Both the position numbers and the translations under genes were made by a program. Shown piece by piece: positions 1-6,807 of a stretch of DNA of 11,123 bases (positions are counted from its first letter, which is position 1; every line of letters starts with the position of its first letter). Source of the DNA: Candidatus Omnitrophota bacterium (GTDB lineage: Bacteria; Omnitrophota; Gorgyraeia; Duberdicusellales; 4484-171). Below the pieces are notes generated by a model, which saw only the letters and a program-made list of their open reading frames with translations, did no database searches and was not told the origin of the DNA. Location of the stretch: assembly GCA_030601015.1 (NCBI GenBank), contig JAUVUO010000025.1:1-11123 (forward strand). Direction: 5' to 3'.

Positions 1-668
1 AATCCAGAAATTCGCGCCGGGATAAAATTAACGATATCATCCAACTTTGCCGAAAACCAGCCGAAATGAAGATATCTTTCATTTTTATACCCCACCATTG
101 AATCTAAAGTATTTATACTCTTGTATGCTATAGCTGCAATTGGCCCCCCTAAAATTAAATAAAAAAGAGGCGCTACAATACCATCATTAGTATTTTCAGC
201 AACACTTTCTATCGCCGCCGCAGCTATTTTGTCTTTATCTAAATTATGTGTGTCCCTGCCTACAATTTGAGAAAGCTGGATTCTGGCCTCAACAAGAGCA
301 TCTTTTTCCGCCTCCTTTAAAACTTTTTTTGCCTTAACCCGCAAATCTTTTACCGAAAGAGTCGTATATCCTAAATAAATCCAGGCCAAGTTTCCTAACC
401 CCGGGCTTAATCTTCCGGCAATTGTTATAAATAAATATGCCGAAGAAGCGCTTATACCCACAACAACTATAGTTAATATTGCTCCTTGTAACCGTACATT
501 CGGTTTACTCAGGACTCCCTTCGCACGAGCTATCCTTTTATCTCCGCTTCCCCTTAATTTACTCTCAAAAAAACTTATCAGTTTCCCCATCCCCCTTACA
601 GGATGGGGAAACCATTCCGGGTCACCAAAAATCAAATCAGCAATATACGAAAAAACTAATAAGAACAT
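1..668 (-). CDS. cbiB: Adenosylcobinamide-phosphate synthase CbiB/CobD, 3' end cut off by the window
   Basis: This integral membrane enzyme attaches the aminopropanol (phosphate) arm to adenosylcobyric acid, giving adenosylcobinamide (phosphate). About 222 N-terminal residues are present of the usual 310-320; the C-terminus lies beyond the left edge. Family motifs read directly are GDPEWFPHPVRGMGKLI near residues 15-31, VGRDTHNLD, ESVAENTNDGIVAPLFY, and a segment with LDSMVGYKNERY followed by FIPARIS at the cut. Hydrophobic stretches alternate with these loops, as in the family. The chosen start is the ATG at 668, which reads MFLLVFSYIADLIFGDPEW and fits the family N-terminus. It overlaps the end of cobS by 13 nt. 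Only a distant GGAG lies upstream, so translational coupling to cobS is likely. It is the last visible gene of the riboswitch-controlled cob operon. Confidence 0.93.
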   Translation of the reverse strand, partial: MFLLVFSYIADLIFGDPEWFPHPVRGMGKLISFFESKLRGSGDKRIARAKGVLSKPNVRLQGAILTIVVVGISASSAYLFITIAGRLSPGLGNLAWIYLGYTTLSVKDLRVKAKKVLKEAEKDALVEARIQLSQIVGRDTHNLDKDKIAAAAIESVAENTNDGIVAPLFYLILGGPIAAIAYKSINTLDSMVGYKNERYLHFGWFSAKLDDIVNFIPARISG

Positions 669-1387
669 ACCGTAAAAAAAAGTACTCCAACTTCGGCAAT
701 TTCACTTGTAGCGCCAATTGTATCTCCGGTCATCCCGCCGATTTTTCTCTTTGTCCAATTTATAAACAGAAATACCGGAACTAAAGAAAAACTAAACAAG
801 ACAACTCCCTTTAATCCCATAAGCAATAAAAACAAGGCTATAATAAAAAAAGTCCCCATAAAAAACTCATTTTTGCCGGCATATTCTATAAAATATTTAC
901 CTTTACCCTCCTGACGGGGATAAGCGGATATATAACACCCCCAAACCATTGCCCACCTTGAAAAAGCCGCCATCAAAATTAAACTTTTCAAAAGAATACT
1001 TTCCGGAATACTCAAAATTAAGGTATATTTTAAAAGAAAAAGGCAAACTATACCTGCAGCGCCCATAACCCCAATTCGGCTATCCCTCATTATTTCCAAT
1101 ATCTTCTGCTTTGACTTTTGCCCATAAAAAGCATCGCAAGTATCAGCAAACCCATCCAGATGAATGCCTCCGCTCACAATAACTGAAACAATTATAATTA
1201 ACGCGCTTAAAACCGGTTTAGGGATAAAATAAAAAGTACCCGCGCTTAATGCCAATATTACGCCAATTATTACACCTACAACAGGAAAGAAAAGAAGGGA
1301 TTTGCCAAAATCTTTTTCTTCAATATCCTGTCTAATCTTTACAGGTAAAATAGTTAAAAATTGTAAAGCTATCAAAAAATTTTTCAT
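656..1387 (-). CDS. cobS: Adenosylcobinamide-GDP ribazoletransferase (cobalamin synthase) CobS
   Basis: This polytopic membrane enzyme joins adenosylcobinamide-GDP to alpha-ribazole (or its phosphate), completing the nucleotide loop of cobalamin. The 243-residue length is normal. The conserved acidic motif GGIHLDGFADTCDA is at residues 73-86, RDSRIGVMGAAG at 101-112, and GGMTGDTIGATSEIAE at 217-232. These are the family signatures, and the Asp residues are thought to bind metal. Long hydrophobic segments near residues 32-50, 58-74, 107-125, 130-150 and 175-210 agree with an inner-membrane protein. The start codon overlaps the cobT stop as ATGA, and the 3' end overlaps the cbiB start by 13 nt, so the three genes appear tightly coupled. 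No ribosome-binding site of its own stands out. Confidence 0.96.
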   Translation of the reverse strand: MKNFLIALQFLTILPVKIRQDIEEKDFGKSLLFFPVVGVIIGVILALSAGTFYFIPKPVLSALIIIVSVIVSGGIHLDGFADTCDAFYGQKSKQKILEIMRDSRIGVMGAAGIVCLFLLKYTLILSIPESILLKSLILMAAFSRWAMVWGCYISAYPRQEGKGKYFIEYAGKNEFFMGTFFIIALFLLLMGLKGVVLFSFSLVPVFLFINWTKRKIGGMTGDTIGATSEIAEVGVLFFTVCSY

Positions 1388-2445
1388 GTATCCAACTTTT
1401 CCGAAACTTCCGCATCTTTAAATGTAGCCATTTGAGTCAAAATTTTAACCGAAGCTTCCGCGATTGTAATAGCCAAGGCTGCACCTGAGCCTTCTCCCAG
1501 CCGTAAATTAAAATCCAACAAAGGAGAAAGGCCTAAATAATCAAGAACTGTTTTATGCCCCTTTTCTACCGAACAATGGGCGGAAATCATATAATCTTTT
1601 ACTTTTGGTTCTAATTTAAAAGCTATCAAGGATGCCGCGGCTGAAATAAATCCATCAATTACTATCGGCACTTTTCTTGCCGCGGCAGCCAACATTACCC
1701 CGGCTAACCCTCCAATTTCAAACCCTCCAACTTTCGATAACACATCTATCGCGTCTTCAGAATTAGGTTTATTTACATCAATAGCCTTCTTTATCAATTC
1801 AATTTTCATAGACAAAGATTTACTATCTATTCCAGTTCCTCTTCCTGTCATATCTTCAACCGGCTTCCCGGTAATAACAGAAGCAATAGCGCTTGAAGCA
1901 GTGGTATTACCTATTCCCATATCTCCTGTTCCTACAATATCTACCCCATTTAAGAATTCATCTTCAAAGACAACTATACCATTTTCAATTGCCCTTACAG
2001 CTTCGTCCCTCGTCATAGCCGGACCCTTTATCATATTTTTCGTGCCATAATTAATTTTTTTAATCACAACTCCGTCATCAAATTCTAAATCAGAGGCAAT
2101 CCCCATATCAACGACAATCACTCTAGCCCCAATATGCCTGGCTAAAACATTTATTCCCGCCCCTCCTTTTATAAAATTATATACCATTTGAGCAGTAACT
2201 TCTTTAGGGAAAGCACTTACACCTTCATCGGCAATACCATGATCTCCTGCCAGAGTAAAAATAACTTTATTGTCAAGCGATGGATTGTCCTTATTTGTAA
2301 TCAAAACTATCTGTTTTGCTAAATCTTCTAATCCTCCCAGACTACCCTGAGGTTTAGTAAGATTATCCAGCCGTTTCTGAATTTTATTTTCTTTCGAAAA
2401 ATCAATTTCATCAATTTTTTTAATAATTTCATTTAATTTATTCAT
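1384..2445 (-). CDS. cobT: Nicotinate-nucleotide--dimethylbenzimidazole phosphoribosyltransferase CobT
   Basis: This cytoplasmic enzyme transfers phosphoribose from nicotinate mononucleotide to the lower-ligand base, giving the alpha-ribazole phosphate used by CobS. With the start taken here it has 353 residues, the normal family length. Motifs are TKPQGSLGGLEDLA (30-43), LAGDHGIADEGVSAFPKEVT (65-84), GDMGIGNTTASSA (174-186), GRGTGID (201-207), SAHCSVEKGH (288-297) and RLGEGSGA (315-322). The last contains Glu318, matching the catalytic base Glu317 of the Salmonella enzyme. A longer reading from 2484 would overlap cobU by 37 nt and add 13 residues unlike the family. The ATG at 2445 has GGAG five bases upstream and lies 2 nt after the cobU stop, so it is preferred. 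The residue before MGIGNTT is Asp175, where the Salmonella protein, as I recall it, has Glu. Confidence 0.96.
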   Translation of the reverse strand: MNKLNEIIKKIDEIDFSKENKIQKRLDNLTKPQGSLGGLEDLAKQIVLITNKDNPSLDNKVIFTLAGDHGIADEGVSAFPKEVTAQMVYNFIKGGAGINVLARHIGARVIVVDMGIASDLEFDDGVVIKKINYGTKNMIKGPAMTRDEAVRAIENGIVVFEDEFLNGVDIVGTGDMGIGNTTASSAIASVITGKPVEDMTGRGTGIDSKSLSMKIELIKKAIDVNKPNSEDAIDVLSKVGGFEIGGLAGVMLAAAARKVPIVIDGFISAAASLIAFKLEPKVKDYMISAHCSVEKGHKTVLDYLGLSPLLDFNLRLGEGSGAALAITIAEASVKILTQMATFKDAEVSEKLDT

Positions 2446-2447
2446 AA

Positions 2448-2975
2448 TCACTCCGCTCCTTTTATTGTTACAGGTATACCGCACTGCATATAAATAACCC
2501 GATCCGCGTTTTTTGCCAAGACTTGATTTGCAGACCCAATCAAATCTCTAAATGTCCTTGATAAAGGATTATCAGGAACTATACCCGTACCAACTTCATT
2601 TGATACAATAATTGTTGTAAATTTACTTTTTGAAATAGCATTAACTACTTCATTCACTTTTTTTCTTATCTCATCCTCTTTAAAATCATTAAACAGCAAA
2701 TTTGAAATCAAAACTCCTAAACAATCAACTAAAACAGTCTGTTCTTTCTCTCTTAATTGAGATAAAGCTAAACCAACATTTAAAGGCTCTTCTATCAACT
2801 TCCATCCCTTAGGCCGGGAAAGTCTATGCAATTTTATTCTTTCCTTCATCTCACTATCAGACTCAACCGCGGTTGCGACAAAGACTACTTCTTTCTTTAA
2901 TTTCTTTGCCAATTCCACAGCATAACTACTTTTGCCGCTGCGTGCCCCCCCCACAATAAAAATAAATTTTTTCAT
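2448..2975 (-). CDS. cobU: Adenosylcobinamide kinase / adenosylcobinamide-phosphate guanylyltransferase CobU
   Basis: This bifunctional enzyme phosphorylates adenosylcobinamide and then transfers GMP to it, making the adenosylcobinamide-GDP substrate of CobS. The product is 175 residues, typical of CobU/CobP. The P-loop GGARSGKSS is at residues 9-17. His50, in the IKLHRLSRP context, matches the histidine that carries the GMP intermediate. The Walker B-like VLVDCLGVLISN is at 81-92, and SNEVGTGIVPDNPLSRTFRD at 125-144 is the family signature. A GTG at 3014 would add 13 residues, but it sits inside a predicted hairpin and gives an extension unlike the family. The ATG at 2975, starting MKKFIFIVGGARSGKS, is therefore chosen; its ribosome-binding site is weak (AGAGAAAAG upstream). 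The stop lies 2 nt before cobT. A structured gap of 132 nt separates it from cobC. Confidence 0.95.
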   Translation of the reverse strand: MKKFIFIVGGARSGKSSYAVELAKKLKKEVVFVATAVESDSEMKERIKLHRLSRPKGWKLIEEPLNVGLALSQLREKEQTVLVDCLGVLISNLLFNDFKEDEIRKKVNEVVNAISKSKFTTIIVSNEVGTGIVPDNPLSRTFRDLIGSANQVLAKNADRVIYMQCGIPVTIKGAE

Positions 2976-3107
2976 TCTAAACTTTTCTCTTTTTACCCCG
3001 TTAGAAAAAGCCACCCAAGCCGGTGGGATGATATGTTATAAAATTGTCAGTAGTTTAATTCCACCGTCAGTGTAAACCGTTAGACAACAAAATTCTCTAA
3101 CGGGAGT
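2976..3107 (-). promoter_or_regulatory. Structured cobC-cobU intergenic region with competing inverted repeats (possible attenuator)
   Basis: On the minus strand, CCGTTAGA (3103-3096) can pair with TCTAACGG (3084-3077); flanking GTAAA/TTTAC adds 5 bp with a 3-nt bulge. A third copy, TCTAACGGG (3005-2997), could pair with the first instead (9 bp). Between them, CGGTGG (3066-3061) matches CCACCG (3026-3021), while the same CCACC can pair with GGTGG (3015-3011). That second pairing forms a 5-bp hairpin followed by CTTTTT, resembling a short intrinsic terminator. The two pairings exclude each other, the logic of an attenuator, and both sit upstream of cobU. The outer 9-bp copies also form terminal inverted repeats of a 108-bp block, so a small repeat element is an alternative. 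The pairings are read from the sequence; function is inferred. Confidence 0.4.
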
Positions 3108-3722
3108 TTACTTCTCATTTTTTAAGCCTAAATGCTCAATATCGTTCATCTTAATTATAGAAGGTGCCTTCATATCCGAATAATCTAAAATGTTTAAAGC
3201 ACAATTATTCTGTTTTACTCTTAATAAATCCTTAAAACTAGTGTTCAAGGCTTCACTCAAAATAATCCGTATGGTTCCGTCATGAGAAACTAAGGCTATT
3301 GTTTTATCCTCATTTTGAGACAAAAGTGTCACTAACCCTCTTTTAACACGTAGTCTCACCTTTTTAAAACTTTCCCCATCAGGAATTGTTATTCTCACCG
3401 GATTATCTATCCAACTACGATAAATTTCCGGATATTTCCCCATAATATCTTTATAAGTTAACCCTTCAAAACATCCGAAATCCATCTCACTAAAATTATC
3501 TAACTTTTCAACATATTCACCCTTAAATACAATTTCCGCGGTCTCAACTGCCCTATCCAAACTACTGCTAAAAACTTTATCTACCTTCATAGACTTACAT
3601 CTCTCAGCTAATCTTATAGACTGTTCTACCCCTGATTTATTTAGAGAAGGGTTACTTTTACCGCAGTATCTCTTATGCAAATTATAATCAGTTTCACCGT
3701 GACGTATCAATATCAATTTCAT
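3108..3722 (-). CDS. cobC: Histidine phosphatase family protein, probable alpha-ribazole phosphatase CobC
   Basis: This is a cytoplasmic phosphatase of the phosphoglycerate-mutase-like (histidine phosphatase) superfamily. In this operon it most likely removes the 5' phosphate from alpha-ribazole phosphate or from the cobalamin phosphate product. The protein has 204 residues, normal for CobC. The catalytic LIRHGET motif is at residues 5-11 with His8 as nucleophile; Arg57 lies in SSSLDRAVETA, an acidic EMDFGCFEGLT segment is at 79-89, and the second catalytic histidine is His147 in VSHDGT. A TTG at 3728 would add two residues, but AGGGGAG (3738-3732) is 9 nt from the ATG at 3722 and only 3 nt from the TTG, so the ATG is chosen. 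It is the first gene after the riboswitch terminator. The superfamily is certain; the substrate is inferred from context. Confidence 0.88.
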   Translation of the reverse strand: MKLILIRHGETDYNLHKRYCGKSNPSLNKSGVEQSIRLAERCKSMKVDKVFSSSLDRAVETAEIVFKGEYVEKLDNFSEMDFGCFEGLTYKDIMGKYPEIYRSWIDNPVRITIPDGESFKKVRLRVKRGLVTLLSQNEDKTIALVSHDGTIRIILSEALNTSFKDLLRVKQNNCALNILDYSDMKAPSIIKMNDIEHLGLKNEK

Positions 3723-3744
3723 AATCAAAAACTCCCCTAAAAAT

Positions 3745-3769
3745 AAAAAAACCCGACTCTTCAGTCGGG
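3745..3769 (-). terminator. Intrinsic terminator of the cobalamin riboswitch
   Basis: The minus strand reads CCCGACT (3769-3763), loop GAAG, AGTCGGG (3758-3752), a perfect 7-bp GC-rich stem, followed by seven T (3751-3745). It lies between the aptamer and the cobC ribosome-binding site, so it would stop transcription of the whole operon when the aptamer is bound. A palindrome ACCCGGGT at 3787-3794 precedes it and could take part in an antiterminator, for example CGGG with CCCG, but I could not settle that pairing. Confidence 0.9.
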
Positions 3770-3843
3770 GCGCACCCTATTTCTTAACCCGGGTATAACT
3801 TACCTATAGATAATGTACCACGCAAAATCTAAAGATATTTTTT

Positions 3844-4015
3844 GGCAGGTCTTCTGACTTCCTTAATCTTTCAGCAGTCTTCCCATCTTAATTTTATTTA
3901 AGGATAGTGACATAAATTGCTAAAAAAACTCTTATCCTGCTATGGACAAAAAAAGGTTACAGTACCGGGAGTGTTTCCGAATTTAACGAAATTCCCTATT
4001 AAGCTTTAAAGCACC
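3844..4015 (-). ncRNA. Cobalamin (B12) riboswitch aptamer
   Basis: The conserved landmarks of the cobalamin riboswitch appear in the right order on the minus strand. They are GGTGC at the 5' side (4015-4011), AGGGAAT in the next stem, CCCGGTACTGTAACC (3969-3955) where CCCGCCACTGT is more usual, and GTCACTATCC (3911-3902). A GGGAAGACTG segment follows, and then the B12 box GTCAGAAGACCTGCC (3858-3844). GGATA (3937-3933) can pair with TATCC (3906-3902) within the variable arm. The aptamer starts about 30 nt after the predicted transcription start and is followed by an intrinsic terminator, then cobC. This fits ligand-induced premature termination of the cob operon. The class is confident from the B12 box and context; exact ends are approximate. 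Confidence 0.92.
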
Positions 4016-4052
4016 AAAAAACTCATAAACTACTTTTTAAAAGAACAAATAA

Positions 4053-4080
4053 ATTATACCGCTGGCAGAATTCTTGTCAA
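4053..4080 (-). promoter_or_regulatory. Strong sigma70-type promoter of the cob riboswitch/operon
   Basis: The minus strand has a perfect TTGACA (4080-4075), a 16-nt spacer and a perfect TATAAT (4058-4053). Transcription would start near 4045, giving a short leader before the B12 aptamer. Near-consensus boxes in an AT-rich region can arise by chance. However, two perfect hexamers placed just upstream of a riboswitch and its operon are convincing. Confidence 0.85.
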
Positions 4081-4397
4081 ATGAATTGATTGTCTCTTTT
4101 CTATATTTTATAAATTGAATTTATCTCTATAATGTTTTAAAATATAAATTTTTTTGTTTTGGCTATTTGTTATATATATGCCCTTTTGAAGATTATTTTT
4201 AAGTTGCAAATAATAGTTCAAACTACGCTTACTACTACAGAACCATGACAATGGCGATAGCGCCTTTTAACAATCTTTGCTTCTTAGAAATCCTTTTATA
4301 TCGATTGTTCACAATGTTAATCCACACGTTTCATATCATTTCGGGAATGTGAAAATAAAATAATCAAAAGGCCATTCAATATTATTATATTATATTT
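4081..4397. other. Gene-free AT-rich spacer between the flavoprotein gene and the cob promoter
   Basis: No convincing gene is seen in these 317 bases. A 25-codon minus-strand reading frame with a GTG start (4312-4235) encodes a basic stretch followed by a hydrophobic one and ends in tandem stops TAG TAG TAA. It has no ribosome-binding site and is too short to call. Weak hairpins are present: GGCG-ATAG-CGCC on the plus strand at 4253-4264 followed by TTTT, and TTTCA/TGAAA enclosing CATT/AATG around 4330-4354. Neither is a good terminator for the flavoprotein gene, so read-through toward the cob promoter is possible. Confidence 0.5.
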
Positions 4398-5636
4398 CTA
4401 CACTTGAGCCGCCAAAAGAGGAATAATCTCTGAAAGTGTGGGATGGATGAAAAGGCATTTTTTTACGTCAGCCAATTTAAGTTTATTTTTAATGCTCAGT
4501 GAAAATAGGCTAATCAACTCTCCGGCGAAATTGGATATTATTCCCGCGCCTATTATATAATCGTTTTCATCTAAAACAATTTCTATGAACCCTTCGGTAT
4601 CATCATATACATAAGCGGATGAAAATTTTAAAAAATTTGATTTTATTGCCCGGTATTTTATATTTCTTGCTTTTGCTTCTTCTTCTAAAACACCTGCTTT
4701 TGCCATTTGAGGGAAAGAGAACACACATTCAGCCAGGCCATTATAATCTTCCTCTATTCCTTTTCCTTTTATATTCTCTATACAGATACTTGCCTGATAT
4801 TCAGCAACATATGCCAAAAGTTTTTTGCCGGTAATATCTCCACAAGCGTATATATTGTCTATATTTGTTTTCATTAATTTATCTGTTTTAATCCAACCCG
4901 ATTCGTCTATGGATACCCCTGAATTTTCTATTTTTAAGCCTTCAATATTTGGGATTCTGCCTACCGCGGAAATAACCATATCAAACTCATTTAAATCATA
5001 ATCAGAAAGACTCTTTCCTGTATCTATTTTAATTCCTTTCTTTTGTAAGAGCATTTTCAAACGCTTTGAAAAATAACTGTCAATCATTGGCAAAATAAGT
5101 TTTTCTTTTTCAACTACATTAACTGTCTTACCAAAATTGGTACACATAGACGCGAATTCTATGCCAATTGCACCTCCTCCAATAATAAGGATTTTTTCCG
5201 GTAAAACAGAATTTTCAAAAATGTTATCGGCAAAGATTACTTTTGGATGATTAACTATATTTTTAGGTAACGAACCTGTCGCTATAATAATATTTTCTGC
5301 TTGTATTATTTTTCCGCATACATCTAAAGTTTTATTATCCAGAAAACAGCATTTTCCCAATATTATATCTACTCCTTTGCTTTCTAAAAATTTCAATAAG
5401 GATTCTTTAATTTTTTCTATTACTTCATTCTTTTCTACAAATGAATCTTTCCAGGTTTTTTGTTTTTTCGAGGAATTAAGAAGAAATTTTGTTGGGATAC
5501 ACCCTCTATTAAGGCAAGTACCCCCAAACGCTGATTTTTCAATTTCAATTAAAACGGCTTTCAAGCCATTTTTGACAGCAAATTTTGAACATGCAATACC
5601 AGCCGCGCCAGCACCAATTATTGCTACATCATACAT
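4398..5636 (-). CDS. Short dihydrolipoamide-dehydrogenase-like FAD/NAD(P) disulfide oxidoreductase
   Basis: This is a flavoprotein of the class I pyridine nucleotide-disulfide oxidoreductase family, most like dihydrolipoamide dehydrogenase. The FAD-binding GAGAAG is at residues 8-13. The redox disulfide is in GGTCLNRGCIPTK (Cys41 and Cys46), the NAD(P)-binding GGGAIG at 153-158, the second FAD motif ACGDITG at 264-270, and the C-terminal HPTLSE gives His398 and Glu403. All catalytic elements of a dithiol oxidoreductase are present. At 412 residues it is about 50 shorter than usual. The helical region after the disulfide and the NAD-domain segment before VISAVGRIPN both look trimmed. The ATG at 5636 starts directly on the FAD motif; the ribosome-binding site is weak. 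It begins 24 nt after pilT, so co-transcription is likely. No E1 or E2 ketoacid dehydrogenase gene is nearby, so the substrate is unknown. Confidence 0.88.
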   Translation of the reverse strand: MYDVAIIGAGAAGIACSKFAVKNGLKAVLIEIEKSAFGGTCLNRGCIPTKFLLNSSKKQKTWKDSFVEKNEVIEKIKESLLKFLESKGVDIILGKCCFLDNKTLDVCGKIIQAENIIIATGSLPKNIVNHPKVIFADNIFENSVLPEKILIIGGGAIGIEFASMCTNFGKTVNVVEKEKLILPMIDSYFSKRLKMLLQKKGIKIDTGKSLSDYDLNEFDMVISAVGRIPNIEGLKIENSGVSIDESGWIKTDKLMKTNIDNIYACGDITGKKLLAYVAEYQASICIENIKGKGIEEDYNGLAECVFSFPQMAKAGVLEEEAKARNIKYRAIKSNFLKFSSAYVYDDTEGFIEIVLDENDYIIGAGIISNFAGELISLFSLSIKNKLKLADVKKCLFIHPTLSEIIPLLAAQV

Positions 5637-5660
5637 ATTATTTTTATTATTCCGAAAACA

Positions 5661-6713
5661 TTACAAGCTTTCAAATTCAAGAGGACTTTTGACTTTGCTT
5701 AAAGCTGCTTCCCTAGTTATTATACCTTTTCTATAAAGTGTCTTCAATGATTTGTCCATAGTATACATACCATGTTGTGCCCCCATCTGCAAAAGGGAAG
5801 GAATTTGAGCGATATCTCCTTCTCTTATAAGATTTCTTATACCTGGGGTAGAAACCATAACTTCTGTAGCCATAACTCTTCCCGGGCCATCAGCCTTGGG
5901 AAGAAGCATTTGAGAAAGTACACCTTGAAGACACTCGGCAAGCTGAATAGTTATCTGCCTTTGCTGATATGGAGGAAAAACATCAATTATTCTCTGAATA
6001 GTTTGAGGAGCATCTGGTGTATGAAGTGTCGCTAAAACTAAATGTCCTGTTTCAGCCGCGGTTAAGGTTGTTGAAATAGTATCTAAATCCCTCATTTCTC
6101 CTACCACTATAACATCTGGATCTTGCCTTAATACTCTTTTTAATGCTTCAGGAAAAGAATGTGTATCCGAATAAACTTCTCTCTGTTTTATAATACTTTT
6201 ATTACTGGTATAAATAAATTCTATAGGATCCTCTATACAAACTATAAGGTCCTGTCGTTCTGAATTGATATAATTTATCATCGACGCAAGAGTTGTACTT
6301 TTCCCTGTACCTGTAGGCCCTGTAACCAAAACCAATCCATTGGGTTTTTTAACAAAATCATAAACTACATCAGGAAGTCCTAAATTACCTATTGTTGGTA
6401 TTTTTCTGGGAACACGCCTTAAAGCTGCTTCTACATTGCCTTTTTGATAATGAATGTTTATCCTGAATCGATCCATATCAGGAAGGGCAAAAGAAAAATC
6501 TAATTCTTTATCTCTCTCAAAAATTATTTTTTGCTCATCATTTAACATACTATAAATTAAAAGTTTTGTTTCTTCCGTATTTAAAACAGGCTTGTCAGGA
6601 ATTTCCCCAAGTTTCCCATCAATCCTTAAGACAGGACGGCTTCCTGCAACAATATGAAGGTCACTGGCTTGACGATCTTCCGTCATTTTAAGAAGTGTAT
6701 TTATATCAATCAT
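5661..6713 (-). CDS. pilT: Type IV pilus retraction ATPase PilT
   Basis: This hexameric cytoplasmic ATPase powers type IV pilus retraction (twitching, DNA uptake, surface sensing). Its length, 350 residues, is typical of PilT. The N-terminal domain (about 1-105) starts with ASDLHIVAGSRP. The core has Walker A GPTGTGKS at 132-139, the Asp box CIEDPIEF at 159-166, Walker B DPDVIVVGEMRD at 198-209 with Glu206, and the His box TAAETGHLVLATLHT at 218-232. GIRNLIREGD at 291-300 matches the AIRNLIRE motif that marks PilT rather than the assembly ATPase PilB. No zinc-binding tetracysteine motif of the PilB type is present. The ATG at 6713 has AGGAG 9 nt upstream, and a good promoter lies further up. 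No other pilus gene is in the window. Confidence 0.94.
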   Translation of the reverse strand: MIDINTLLKMTEDRQASDLHIVAGSRPVLRIDGKLGEIPDKPVLNTEETKLLIYSMLNDEQKIIFERDKELDFSFALPDMDRFRINIHYQKGNVEAALRRVPRKIPTIGNLGLPDVVYDFVKKPNGLVLVTGPTGTGKSTTLASMINYINSERQDLIVCIEDPIEFIYTSNKSIIKQREVYSDTHSFPEALKRVLRQDPDVIVVGEMRDLDTISTTLTAAETGHLVLATLHTPDAPQTIQRIIDVFPPYQQRQITIQLAECLQGVLSQMLLPKADGPGRVMATEVMVSTPGIRNLIREGDIAQIPSLLQMGAQHGMYTMDKSLKTLYRKGIITREAALSKVKSPLEFESL

Positions 6714-6759
6714 AAAGCAATTCTCCTACACTAAATATAATTACTAATCAATCTTTTAT

Positions 6760-6788
6760 ATTATAAACGTATACGGATGAACAATCAA
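6760..6788 (-). promoter_or_regulatory. Predicted sigma70-type promoter for pilT
   Basis: The minus strand shows TTGATT (6788-6783), an ideal 17-nt spacer, and a perfect TATAAT (6765-6760). It sits in the 94-nt gap between the aconitase-like gene and pilT and would give a leader of about 40 nt ending in the AGGAG ribosome-binding site. It probably drives pilT and the downstream flavoprotein gene. Confidence 0.7.
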
Positions 6789-6807
6789 CTTTAAATAAAA
6801 CTTTTGG

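Noticed and set aside
479..784. A 101-codon plus-strand reading frame
   Set aside because: It lies opposite cbiB and cobS, both with clear family motifs, and its translation shows no domain-like pattern.
2446..2484. Upstream extension of CobT overlapping cobU
   Set aside because: The ATG at 2445 has a well-placed GGAG, sits 2 nt after cobU and matches the family start.
2976..3014. Upstream GTG extension of CobU adding 13 residues
   Set aside because: The GTG lies in the right arm of a predicted hairpin, lacks a ribosome-binding site, and the added residues do not fit the family, which starts just before the P-loop.
4253..4268. GGCG-ATAG-CGCC-TTTT hairpin as a plus-strand terminator
   Set aside because: Only four base pairs, and no plus-strand gene upstream to terminate.
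4235..4312. A 25-codon minus-strand frame with a GTG start, a basic N-terminus and a hydrophobic end, closed by tandem stops
   Set aside because: No ribosome-binding site, a very short frame and rare start codon; it is equally explained by chance. It might be a relic of a signal-peptide gene, but nothing after the stops supports that.
5377..5736. A 119-codon plus-strand reading frame
   Set aside because: It is antisense to the flavoprotein and the pilT 3' end, has no family features, and reflects codon bias of the real genes.
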